A stretch of 64,000 bases of DNA from Tectiglobus sp965223355. Lineage in GTDB: Bacteria > Pseudomonadota > Alphaproteobacteria > Rhizobiales > Hyphomicrobiaceae. Numbering within the stretch: position 1 is the stretch's first letter; every line of letters starts with the position of its first letter. This document shows positions 53,666 to 62,111 of this stretch, piece after piece. A model generated the notes under the pieces. The model made no database searches, was not told the DNA's origin, and saw nothing but the letters and a program-made list of their open reading frames with translations. A program made the translations under genes and the position numbers. The stretch is taken from contig CBDCWE010000003.1 in assembly GCA_965223355.1 (NCBI GenBank), forward strand, positions 2,418,001-2,482,000, read 5' to 3'.

Positions 53666-55462
53666 ATGGCGCCCACCCCAGCAAAATCGATGCCGGCTGC
53701 AAGCGTACACAAGACCGACGCCGCCCGCCGTCGCCTGAAGCGCAGATACAATGCCGAGTGGCGTTTCAAAATGGCTGGTGCACTGGCCGTTCTGCTCGCC
53801 ACCCTGGCCCTGATTTCGCTGCTTTGGACGGTGTTCGGCAACGCTCTCGGATCGATCGACAGGACCTACTTTTCACTGCCCGTGAAGCTTGATCGTTCGG
53901 TTCTGGAATTGCCCGCAGGTGAGTTGGACGCCGACAACATCAGGGCCGGCAACTTCACCGGCGCCGTCCGGGCAGCGCTGCGCGAAGTTGTCCCTTACGC
54001 CAAAGGTCGAACCGATCGCCGCTCGCTATACGCAATGGCAAGCGACGGCGCCGCTTTGAGTTTGCGTGAGCAGGCGATGGCCAACCCCGACCTGATCGGC
54101 AAGACCGTTGACTTTGACTTGCTGGCCTCCGACGACGTCGACCTCTGGATCAAAGGTTTCATCGACAAGCTAATTGCGCTGCCGTCGGCCGGCCGCGCCA
54201 CGCCGCAGACCATTGGCGACAAGGTCAAAGTCAACGTCGAATCGAATACGTTCCAGCCGATCGTCACCACCATGAAGGCCGCTTTGCGCGGTTCCGCCGC
54301 GCGCCTGCGCCGCCAGGCGGCAGCCAAAATGCGCGGTGTCCGCGTCACCGAGCAGCGCCTAGCCGCCGCCAACTCCGAAGCCGCAAAGAAGCAGCTCCAA
54401 TCCGATCTGGAGGCCTATAAATTCAAAGCGGACGACCTCGAGAAGCGGGCCGAGGTGTTTGATGAGCGGGCCAATGCCGTCGGCGGATCGGAGGTTCTCA
54501 ACGACTCACTGCCAAGCTTCTTCGTTGCGATCGACGGCGGCGTCATCAAGATCGAAAGCGCCTCGGGCAACACGATCGAGGGAACGCCGATCGTGCCGCT
54601 CAAGACCACTGAGGCGGCGCCGGCAGGAACCTGGCAACTCTATCAGATTGCCGGTGCCGAAGCCGGCCGCCGCATCTCTGACAAGCAGGCAATCTGGCTC
54701 GATCAGCTGCTGCGGAGCGGTAAGATTGTGCGCAAGGCCAATTGGGATTTCCTCCGGGACAGCAACTCACGTGAGGCCGAAATCGCCGGGGTTTGGGGTG
54801 CCATCGTCGGCAGCTTCTGGACGATGCTCGTCACCTTCCTGTTGGCCTTCCCGGTTGGCGTTATGGCCGCGATATATCTCGAAGAGTTCGCGCCCAAGAA
54901 CACCATCACCGACTTCATCGAGGTCAATATCAACAACCTGGCGGCCGTTCCCTCGATCGTGTTCGGTCTTCTCGGTTTGGCCGTGTTCGTCGGCTTTTTC
55001 GGGGTCCCGCGCTCGACGGCGCTGGCCGGTGGTATCGTGCTTGCGCTGATGACGCTGCCGACCATCATCATCGCAGCGCGCGCTTCGGTTAAAGCGGTGC
55101 CCCCGTCGGTTCGCCAGGCGGCGTTGGGTGTCGGGGCATCGAAGGTTCAGACGGTGTCGCATCACGTTCTGCCACTTGCCATGCCCGGGATCCTGACCGG
55201 AACGATCATCGGCATGGCGCAGGCCCTGGGCGAGACGGCGCCATTGTTGATGATCGGCATGTTCGCCTTCATCCGCGAAATCCCATCCGGTGTCACCGAG
55301 CCGGCAACCGCCCTGCCGGTGCAGATTTACCAGTGGTCGGATTTCCCGGAACGCTTATTTGAAATGAAGACAGCAGCGGCGATTGTCGTGCTACTCGTGT
55401 TCCTGGTTGTCATGAACCTGATCGCCATCGTTCTGCGCAAGCGGTTCGAACGTCGATGGTAA
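53666..55462 (+). CDS. pstA: Phosphate ABC transporter permease PstA (long form)
   Basis: 598 residues, ATG 53666, 12 bases after pstC. The first 340 residues contain one membrane segment (about 38-60) and a large presumably periplasmic DUF3333-type domain with a coiled-coil-like part (LEAYKFKADDLEKRAEVFDE). The permease domain follows, with EAA loop RQAALGVGASKVQTVSHHVL. Long PstA proteins are normal in this class. Its stop overlaps an in-frame ATG (55456) of the pstB frame, but pstB more likely starts at 55492. Confidence 0.95.
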   Translation: MAPTPAKSMPAASVHKTDAARRRLKRRYNAEWRFKMAGALAVLLATLALISLLWTVFGNALGSIDRTYFSLPVKLDRSVLELPAGELDADNIRAGNFTGAVRAALREVVPYAKGRTDRRSLYAMASDGAALSLREQAMANPDLIGKTVDFDLLASDDVDLWIKGFIDKLIALPSAGRATPQTIGDKVKVNVESNTFQPIVTTMKAALRGSAARLRRQAAAKMRGVRVTEQRLAAANSEAAKKQLQSDLEAYKFKADDLEKRAEVFDERANAVGGSEVLNDSLPSFFVAIDGGVIKIESASGNTIEGTPIVPLKTTEAAPAGTWQLYQIAGAEAGRRISDKQAIWLDQLLRSGKIVRKANWDFLRDSNSREAEIAGVWGAIVGSFWTMLVTFLLAFPVGVMAAIYLEEFAPKNTITDFIEVNINNLAAVPSIVFGLLGLAVFVGFFGVPRSTALAGGIVLALMTLPTIIIAARASVKAVPPSVRQAALGVGASKVQTVSHHVLPLAMPGILTGTIIGMAQALGETAPLLMIGMFAFIREIPSGVTEPATALPVQIYQWSDFPERLFEMKTAAAIVVLLVFLVVMNLIAIVLRKRFERRW

Positions 55463-55491
55463 CGCAATATTCGCCCCGAGGAGCGCTAACG

Positions 55492-56295
55492 ATGTTGGAA
55501 ACGGTAGGCCGATCGACCTGCGCCGCGGTTGCCAGCGGCAGCATCAAGATGAAGGGTGACAAGGTCAGCGTCTTCTACGGTGACACCCAGGCGCTGTTCG
55601 ATGTCGACCTCGACGTTCCGGCCAATCAGGTCATGGCGCTGATCGGCCCGTCGGGCTGTGGCAAGTCCACCTTGCTGCGCTGTTTCAATCGCATGAACGA
55701 TGTCATCGACACCTGCAAGGTCACCGGTCACATCACGCTCGACAACGAGGACATTTACGATCCAAGCCTCGACGTTGTCGAACTGCGCGCGCGGGTCGGC
55801 ATGGTCTTCCAGAAACCCAATCCGTTCCCGAAGTCGATTTACGAGAACATCGCCTATGGTCCGCGCATCCACGGCCTCGCCAGCAACAAGGCCGAACTCG
55901 ATGAACTGGTCGAAACCAGCCTCGACAAGGCCGGCCTTCTGAAAGAGGTCCAGGACCGTTTACACGAGCCGGGCACCGGCCTTTCCGGTGGCCAGCAACA
56001 GCGTCTGTGCATTGCCCGGGCAATTGCCACCAAGCCGGACGTGATTTTGATGGACGAGCCGTGCTCGGCACTCGACCCGATCGCAACCGCCCGGGTCGAG
56101 GAACTGATCGACGAATTGCGCGAAAATTACACCATCGTTATAGTCACGCATTCGATGCAGCAGGCCGCGCGCGTCTCGCAGCGCACCGCATTCTTCCACC
56201 TGGGAATTCTGGTCGAGGAAGGTGAAACCAATCAGATCTTCACCAATCCAAGAGATGAACGCACCAAGGACTACATCACCGGTCGCTTCGGATGA
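55492..56295 (+). CDS. pstB: Phosphate ABC transporter ATP-binding protein PstB
   Basis: 267 residues from ATG 55492, with GAGGAG 8-9 bases upstream; ATG 55456 would add 12 residues and lacks a site. Walker A GPSGCGKST (52-60), Q loop in VFQKPNPFP, signature LSGGQQQR (164-171), Walker B VILMDEP (184-190) and the H loop in VTHSMQQA are intact. ATP hydrolysis powers phosphate uptake and also signals transporter state to PhoR via PhoU. Confidence 0.97.
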   Translation: MLETVGRSTCAAVASGSIKMKGDKVSVFYGDTQALFDVDLDVPANQVMALIGPSGCGKSTLLRCFNRMNDVIDTCKVTGHITLDNEDIYDPSLDVVELRARVGMVFQKPNPFPKSIYENIAYGPRIHGLASNKAELDELVETSLDKAGLLKEVQDRLHEPGTGLSGGQQQRLCIARAIATKPDVILMDEPCSALDPIATARVEELIDELRENYTIVIVTHSMQQAARVSQRTAFFHLGILVEEGETNQIFTNPRDERTKDYITGRFG

Positions 56296-56356
56296 ACGCG
56301 CGCACCACCCAGTTTGATCGTGGCGTTCTGGGCAATCCCAACAAGGCAGGAATGCA

Positions 56357-57070
56357 ATGAACGAGCATACCATTACCGCCTATAGCGAAGAGCTGGCCGC
56401 GCTCGACAGCAAGATCTCGCAAATGGGAGGCCTGGCGGAACACAATCTCGGACAGGCCTTCGACTCGCTCGTCAATCGCGATCCCGACCTCGCCATGCGC
56501 GTGATCGACGCCGACGCCAATATCGACGCTCTTCAGCGCGAGATCGAAGAACAAGTCATTATCATGATCGCACGGCGCCAGCCGATGGCCGATGATCTTC
56601 GCCAGATCATGGCGAGTCTCAAAATAGCAGGTGATCTCGAGCGCATTGGCGACTTGGCCAAGAATATCGCCAAGCGCGTTGTTGCAATTGCCGACCAGGG
56701 GTATCCGCGCCCGTTGATCGTGGGCATGCAGAACATGCTGGAGCGGGCCATGAACCAGTTGAAGGACGTCTTGGATGCGTTCGGCGAACGCAACACGGAA
56801 CTTGCGCTGTCGGTTTGGAAGCGCGACCAGGCGCTGGACGAAGCCTACAATTCCGTCTTCCGTGAGCTGCTCACCTACATGATGGAAGATCCGCGCAACA
56901 TCGGCTTTTGCACGCACTTGCTGTTCGGTGCCAAAAACCTCGAACGCATTGGCGATCACACCACGAACATCGCGGAAATCATCCACTACCTGGTCACCGG
57001 CGAGGAAATCTCGGCGGCCCGCCCGAAGGGGGACACGACGAGTACGACGTTGTTTGATCCGCAATGCTGA
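56357..57070 (+). CDS. phoU: Phosphate signalling regulator PhoU
   Basis: 237 residues, ATG 56357. Two PhoU repeats of three helices each: DLAMRVIDADANIDALQREI with ARRQPMADDLRQIMASLKIA, and the second with HLLFGAKNLERIGDHTTNIA. The ERIGDLAKNIAKR and ERIGDHTTNIAE motifs are the metal-cluster sites. PhoU links the Pst transporter to PhoR and turns the regulon off when phosphate is plentiful. Confidence 0.96.
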   Translation: MNEHTITAYSEELAALDSKISQMGGLAEHNLGQAFDSLVNRDPDLAMRVIDADANIDALQREIEEQVIIMIARRQPMADDLRQIMASLKIAGDLERIGDLAKNIAKRVVAIADQGYPRPLIVGMQNMLERAMNQLKDVLDAFGERNTELALSVWKRDQALDEAYNSVFRELLTYMMEDPRNIGFCTHLLFGAKNLERIGDHTTNIAEIIHYLVTGEEISAARPKGDTTSTTLFDPQC

Positions 57071-57135
57071 ACGCTTTCCGCCGCCTACCCCGACCGTGAT
57101 CGTCGATCCTGTCTTGATCCAGGGAGCCCGTAGTC

Positions 57136-57831
57136 ATGAGCGCCAGGGTGTTGGTGGTTGAGGATGAGCTGCCGCTTGCCGAAATGTTGCAGTACAATCT
57201 CGAAGCCGAGGGCTTTCGGGTCAGTCACGCCGAAACCGGCGAGGAAGCCGAAATGCTGGTTTTCGAGGAGGACCCGGATCTCATCATCCTCGACTGGATG
57301 TTGCCGCAAGTGTCCGGCATTGAACTTTGCCGCCGGCTGCGGTCCAGGCCTGAGACCAGGGCAATTCCAATCCTGATGCTGACGGCGAGGGGCGAAGAGA
57401 GCGACCGCATTCGCGGCCTGTCGACGGGCGCCGATGACTATGTCGTCAAACCATTTTCGCTGCCGGAGTTGATGGCCAGGGTCAAAGCCATTTTGCGCCG
57501 CTCCGCCCCCGACCGCGTTGCTGACGTGCTGAACGTGGCTGATGTTGAACTCGACCGTGCCGCCCATCGCGTGATGCGCGGTCCGCGTGAGGTTCGCCTC
57601 GGTCCGACAGAGTTCCGCCTGTTGGAATTCCTGATGGAGAGCCCGGGCCGCGTCCTGTCGCGTTCGCAACTTCTCGATGGGGTATGGGGACGCAATGCAT
57701 TTGTCGACGAGCGCACGGTGGATGTTCACATCGGGCGACTGCGCAAGGCGCTTGTGCGTGGCAAGGAACGTGACCCCATTCGCACCGTCCGCGGCGCCGG
57801 CTATGTCTTCGGCGAGCGCCCTGCACACTAG
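57136..57831 (+). CDS. phoB: Phosphate regulon response regulator PhoB
   Basis: 231 residues, ATG 57136. The receiver domain has Glu 9-Asp 10 with Asp 53 (LIILDWMLP) as phospho-acceptor, LTARGEE and DDYVVKPFS. The OmpR-type winged helix follows (GPTEFRLLEFLMESPGRVLS, ERTVDVHIGRLRKAL, GAGYVFGE). The stop TAG (57829-57831) is part of CTAG, where an IS5-type element is inserted; beyond the IS the sequence resumes with a palindromic element whose end is also YTAG. The stop codon may therefore derive from mobile DNA, and the last few residues could be non-ancestral. Confidence 0.95.
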   Translation: MSARVLVVEDELPLAEMLQYNLEAEGFRVSHAETGEEAEMLVFEEDPDLIILDWMLPQVSGIELCRRLRSRPETRAIPILMLTARGEESDRIRGLSTGADDYVVKPFSLPELMARVKAILRRSAPDRVADVLNVADVELDRAAHRVMRGPREVRLGPTEFRLLEFLMESPGRVLSRSQLLDGVWGRNAFVDERTVDVHIGRLRKALVRGKERDPIRTVRGAGYVFGERPAH

Positions 57832-59150
57832 CACTTTACTGAAAAACCTCGCGCGGTCTCGGCAATTGTGATTCTGTTTTGCGGTGGCGGCTGAATCGGA
57901 GGCAATGCGATGCGCGGGCGGTTTCGGGACCAGGGCGGTCTGTTTTCTTACATCGATCCTGAGGAGCGCATTCCAGCCAAGCACCCTCTGCGTGAGATCC
58001 GTGCTCTGGTGCGCGAAGTGTTGAGTGAACTGGACCCGGAGTTCTCCCGTCTTTACAGTCACGAGGGTCGCCCGTCGATCCCGCCCGAGATGTTGCTCTC
58101 GGCCTTGCTCCTGCAAGTGTTCTACGGCATTCGCTCCGAGATCCAGCTGATGGAACAGCTCAATTACAATCTGCTGTTTCGCTGGTTCGTCGGCCTGTCA
58201 CCGGACGATCCGGTGTGGGTACCGGAAACGTTCACGAAGAACCGCGAACGCCTCCAGGGCAGCGATATCTTTCAGAAGTTCATGGCCGCCCTCCTCGCCC
58301 ACAGGAAGGTGCGCGCGCTGCTGTCGAACGAACATTTCTCTGTCGATGGCACGTTGATCGAGGCCTGGGCCTCGCAGAAAAGCTTTCGCCCGAAGGACGG
58401 CTCTGACAATGGCCCAACCGGTGGCAATGGCGACAATTTTCACGGGCAAAAGCGCAAGAACGACACGCATGAAAGCACATCCGATCCCGATGCCAGGCTG
58501 TTTCGCAAAGCCAAAGGGCGTGAGGCGAAGCTGTGCTATATGGGCCATGCCCTGATGGAAAATCGCAACGGTCTGGCGGTAGCGGGCAAAGTCACGCATG
58601 CCGACGGCACCGCCGAACGGCGCGCCGGCGAGGCCATGCTGGGCGCCAGGCGCAAGGCTGCCGGGCGGCGCATCACGGTCGGCTCGGACAAGGCCTACGA
58701 CACGTCCGACCACGTCGCCAATTTACGCGGCATGCAAGTGACGCCGCATGTCGCCCAGAACGATGCGGTTAACAAAAGAACCCGCAAACGCCGGCGTTCG
58801 GCAATCGACAAGCGCACGACGCGCCATGCGGGCTATGAGAAATCGCAGACACGGCGCAAGATGATCGAATGCATCTTCGGCTGGGGTAAACAGCATGGCA
58901 CGATGCGTAAGACCAGGCACCGCGGCATCGCCGGCGTCAGCGCCGATTTCCTGCTCAACCTAATCTCCTACAACCTGATGCGCATCCCGAAATTGGTCGC
59001 GCTATGATGCGCGTTTCGATGTTGCATGTTGCGATTGAACGCAATGCTCAAGCTTCGCGGCCATCTTATGTGCCTAGCAGGCATGACACAAAAACCGAAA
59101 GCCAACGAACCGAACAAAAAGCGCTGCCCAGTTGGTTTTTCAGCGGACTG
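57832..59150 (+). mobile_element. IS5-type insertion sequence, complete
   Basis: Inverted repeats: left CACTTTACTGAAAAACC (57832-57848), right GGTTTTTCAGCGGACTG ending 59150; they match at 12 of 17 positions. The flanks are CTAG and TTAG, both fitting the YTAR target duplication of IS5 elements although not identical. One transposase gene. A broken relative lies at 27449-27684. Confidence 0.85.
57910..59007 (+). CDS. IS5/IS1182-type transposase
   Basis: 365 residues, ATG 57910 with GGAGG upstream. A DUF772 domain at the N-terminus (RLYSHEGRPSIPPEMLLSAL, RSEIQLMEQLNYNLLFRWFV) is followed by a DDE nuclease core: Asp in HFSVDGTLIEAWAS, Asp in VGSDKAYDTSDHV and Glu in RRKMIECIFGWGK. The C-terminus HRGIAGVSADFLLNLISYNL is shared with the remnant at 27452-27541. 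The frame is intact, so the element may still move. Confidence 0.93.
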   Translation: MRGRFRDQGGLFSYIDPEERIPAKHPLREIRALVREVLSELDPEFSRLYSHEGRPSIPPEMLLSALLLQVFYGIRSEIQLMEQLNYNLLFRWFVGLSPDDPVWVPETFTKNRERLQGSDIFQKFMAALLAHRKVRALLSNEHFSVDGTLIEAWASQKSFRPKDGSDNGPTGGNGDNFHGQKRKNDTHESTSDPDARLFRKAKGREAKLCYMGHALMENRNGLAVAGKVTHADGTAERRAGEAMLGARRKAAGRRITVGSDKAYDTSDHVANLRGMQVTPHVAQNDAVNKRTRKRRRSAIDKRTTRHAGYEKSQTRRKMIECIFGWGKQHGTMRKTRHRGIAGVSADFLLNLISYNLMRIPKLVAL

Positions 59151-59211
59151 TTAGAGCAACCTGCCTTTATTCGGGATCGTTCCGATTCCGAATAAAGGCA
59201 GGTTGCTCTAG
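59151..59211. repeat. YTAG-AGCAACC palindromic element (family B copy 3)
   Basis: TAGAGCAACCTGCCTTTATT with CGG forms a 23-base arm, then a 13-base loop, then the perfect returning arm ending CTAG. It touches the right end of the IS5-type element. Without the IS it would start at the phoB stop codon. Confidence 0.9.
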
Positions 59212-59392
59212 CTCAAAGCGGCGCAAGCAAGTGCAGCATCGTTCTGGTCCGAGATCAACGCAATGATCAAAAAGACGACGCTGATCTGTATCCACATTCG
59301 CCGCAACCGAGCTGGCCGGGGACCGGCTCTTCCAGGGTGCGTCGCATCGATCAACACACCAATGGTGAGATTTCCGATCGGGTATCTGGTGA

Positions 59393-60250
59393 TCAGTCTT
59401 CGGCGAGCTGCAACATCATTGGTTGGTGATCTGATGCCTTGGTTTGGGTGTCGACACGCAGCTCTCGGACCGCCGGCTTGAGACTTTCACTGATGAAAAA
59501 GAAGTCACGGCAGTGCGAGCCCATTGGCCATTGCACGTGATCGTGAACCCCGCAAGTGGGCGCATGAGGCTGAGAGCCATGCTTAAGCGGCCACGCGTCA
59601 AGGAATGCAGCACCCGACATTGGCAACGGCGCGATCATCGCTGCATACTCCGGGGAATCGATTTCCATATTGAAATCTCCGCACATCACGCAATGTGGCG
59701 CACGGTCGACGAACTGATAGGGCCCGGCTCCATCGAAACTAGGTGGCGTGATCGTGTTCGATACGGTCTCCTCGTAGATCTCGCGCAAACGTTGCACCTG
59801 TGCCAATCGCTGGCGCGCAGAATGAAATTCAAAATGTGTATTGAATATCCGAACCGGGCCACGCGCAGCCTTCACTGTCAGTTCAATGGCCTGGCGGGGC
59901 ATATGTTTGGCGCCTGGTTCCGCAGGCTGCGGCAGTGGATGGTGAAACACGGACAGAACGGGCAGCCGCGTCAGCGTTACGTTGCCGAACTGCCATCTTG
60001 CCCGCGTGCCGGCCGATGCCGCTTCCACCGCGCTGCCGAATATCGCTTCGTAGCCTGGGAAAAGTTCACAGATTTGTGCGATCTGATCGGGTATATCGTC
60101 CGGCCCGGAAAGTGGCAGGTTTCTCGAAACCTCCTGCAGACAGATCACATCGGGGTCGCACAGCTCCTTCGTCACTTCCGCAATGCGCGCGAGCGAGATG
60201 ACATTGTCGACGCCCTTGCCGTTCTGGATGTTCCATGAGGCAACTATCAC
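59393..60250 (-). CDS. Endonuclease/exonuclease/phosphatase (EEP) family hydrolase
   Basis: 285 residues from GTG 60250; the upstream permease stop TAG shares its last base with this GTG, so the two genes are coupled. EEP motifs: VASWNIQNGKG (3-13), CLQEVSRNLP with the metal-binding Glu, FNTHFEFHSA, VMCGDFNMEIDSP, and the final SDHQPMML with Asp-His. The fold includes exonuclease III, sphingomyelinases and inositol-phosphate phosphatases. No signal peptide is seen, so it is cytoplasmic. As the last gene of an ABC transporter operon it most likely hydrolyses the imported compound, plausibly a phosphodiester. Confidence 0.85.
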   Translation of the reverse strand: MIVASWNIQNGKGVDNVISLARIAEVTKELCDPDVICLQEVSRNLPLSGPDDIPDQIAQICELFPGYEAIFGSAVEAASAGTRARWQFGNVTLTRLPVLSVFHHPLPQPAEPGAKHMPRQAIELTVKAARGPVRIFNTHFEFHSARQRLAQVQRLREIYEETVSNTITPPSFDGAGPYQFVDRAPHCVMCGDFNMEIDSPEYAAMIAPLPMSGAAFLDAWPLKHGSQPHAPTCGVHDHVQWPMGSHCRDFFFISESLKPAVRELRVDTQTKASDHQPMMLQLAED

Positions 60251-61128
60251 TATTTAATTCCCGCATACATGAACGACTGAACGAACTGGCGCTGGAAGAG
60301 AAGGAACGCGACCAGCAGAGGCGCGACCGAGAGCAGGGTTGCCGCTGACACGATCGACCAATCAACACCAGATTCCGGCGCACCAAAAATGCCGAGGCCG
60401 ACCGTCAACGGGCGGGTCTCAACTGAGTTGGTGATCACCAACGGCCAAAGAAAATTGTTCCAGTGATGCGAGATCGAGACCAGGCCGAATGCGAGATACG
60501 TTGGTCGCGCGAGCGGCACATAGACCTTCCAGAGAATTCCCAGCGTGCCGCAGCCCTCAAGACGGGCCGCATCTTCCAGCTCTTTGGGTGTTGATTTGAA
60601 TGCCTGGCGTAGCAGGAAAATGCCGAATGCACTCGCCATATAGGGCAGGCCGATCGCAAGAATGGTATCCACCATGCCGACTTTGGCGAGCGTACCGTAG
60701 TTTTGGACGATCAGGATTTCTGGGGTGATCATGAGCTGCACGAGCACCAGCGAGAAAGCCACGTTGCTGCCGTAGAACTCATAGCGCGCGAATGCGTAGG
60801 CGGCCAGAGTCGCAACGACGATCTGAACGCTCAGCAGCATCGTGACCAGAATGAAGGTGTTTAGGCCATAGCGCAGGAATGGCGCCTGGGACAGGGCGTT
60901 GCTGAAATTCTCCAACGTCAGCGGCGCGAACAGGTCGAAGTGGATCGCATATTCAGACGGGTGGAAGGCTGCCCAGAAGGCATAGAGCAGCGGCGAGATC
61001 CAGACCAGGGCAAGCAGCCAGGCAGCGCCGATCTCGAGCCCGTCCGACATATTCTGGCGGATTTGACCCAAGCTCCAATCGTTGGCATGTGATGAGACAT
61101 GCCCAGGCATTTTCGCGGGTGCTGTCAT
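60250..61128 (-). CDS. CUT1-type ABC transporter permease (UgpE/MalG-like)
   Basis: 292 residues, ATG 61128 overlapping the stop of the previous permease gene (ATGA). Six membrane segments, and the EAA loop LEDAARLEGCGTLGILWKVY (about 197-216) that docks on the ATPase. It is the second, MalG-like permease of a sugar or glycerol-phosphate type importer. The order in the operon is ATPase, binding protein, permease, permease, EEP hydrolase. Confidence 0.92.
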   Translation of the reverse strand: MTAPAKMPGHVSSHANDWSLGQIRQNMSDGLEIGAAWLLALVWISPLLYAFWAAFHPSEYAIHFDLFAPLTLENFSNALSQAPFLRYGLNTFILVTMLLSVQIVVATLAAYAFARYEFYGSNVAFSLVLVQLMITPEILIVQNYGTLAKVGMVDTILAIGLPYMASAFGIFLLRQAFKSTPKELEDAARLEGCGTLGILWKVYVPLARPTYLAFGLVSISHHWNNFLWPLVITNSVETRPLTVGLGIFGAPESGVDWSIVSAATLLSVAPLLVAFLLFQRQFVQSFMYAGIK

Positions 61129-62009
61129 CGGTAGTGCACGCGTCGGTCAAGCGCAAAGAACTGCGTCAACGCCATGATGGCAAGCAGCGCCAGCAGGACA
61201 ACAGTCAGCGTTGCGGCATAGGTCGTGTCGAAATACGAAAATGCACTTTCGAAGATGTAGTAGAGCAAGAGGTTGCTGGCATTGTCCGGTCCACCCTTGG
61301 TCAGGATGAACAGATGGTCGACCAGCTTAAATGAGTTGAGGATCGCATTGACCAGAACGAACAATGTTGTCGGCATCAACAACGGAAAGAGGACGCGCCG
61401 GAAGAAGTACCATCGCGACGCGCCTTCCAGTTGTGCCGCTTCACGCAGTTCCGGTGGGATATGCTGCAATGCGGCGAGATAGAAGATCATGAAGAAGCCG
61501 GCTTCCTTCCAAACGGTCATGGCAATGATGGCCGGCAGGACGGTGCTTGGATCGCCGAGCCAGTTGTGTCCGGAAAATCCAAACAGGCTGCTGATCTGAT
61601 CGATGAGGCCGATATCCGGCGAATAGAAGAACAACCAGATGTTTGCGACGGCGATCATCGGCAGGACGGTCGGCGTGAAGTACGCCATGCGGACCAATGA
61701 TTGACCCGGGAGATTACGGTTGACGAATAGCGCCATGACGATCGCCAGCGCGATCGAAGTCGGAATAGTGCCGATCGCGAACCATGCGTTGTTGCTCAAC
61801 ACCTTCCAGAAGATGGGATCGGCAATCATATTCTCGTAGTTGGCGAGGCCGACGTAGCGCGACGGCCGGATTGCAGTCCCTTTCGAATAGAAACTGTCAA
61901 TGATCGTCGTAACCGTTGGATAGTAGGTAAAAGCGATCAGCAGGATCGCGGCAGGCATCAACAACAACCAACCGTTGACGTGCCTCATCGTGTCCCTGGA
62001 CGGATGCAT
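61125..62009 (-). CDS. CUT1-type ABC transporter permease (UgpA/MalF-like)
   Basis: 294 residues from ATG 62009 with GGAAG upstream; the frame is open to 62045. The N-terminal helix (NGWLLLMPAAILLIAFTYYP) and the EAA loop LREAAQLEGASRWYFFRRVL are typical of MalF/UgpA-like permeases. It pairs with the next permease to form the channel. The first gene of the two overlapping permeases. Confidence 0.92.
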   Translation of the reverse strand: MHPSRDTMRHVNGWLLLMPAAILLIAFTYYPTVTTIIDSFYSKGTAIRPSRYVGLANYENMIADPIFWKVLSNNAWFAIGTIPTSIALAIVMALFVNRNLPGQSLVRMAYFTPTVLPMIAVANIWLFFYSPDIGLIDQISSLFGFSGHNWLGDPSTVLPAIIAMTVWKEAGFFMIFYLAALQHIPPELREAAQLEGASRWYFFRRVLFPLLMPTTLFVLVNAILNSFKLVDHLFILTKGGPDNASNLLLYYIFESAFSYFDTTYAATLTVVLLALLAIMALTQFFALDRRVHYR

Positions 62010-62111
62010 TCGATCTTCCTGGCCTTGCCGGTGCACCAAGCTCAACTTAAGTAGGAGCGGGATGAAAAGTTGTACCCGCTCTTCCTTTGCATGTCGCCGT
62101 GAAGACCAGCG

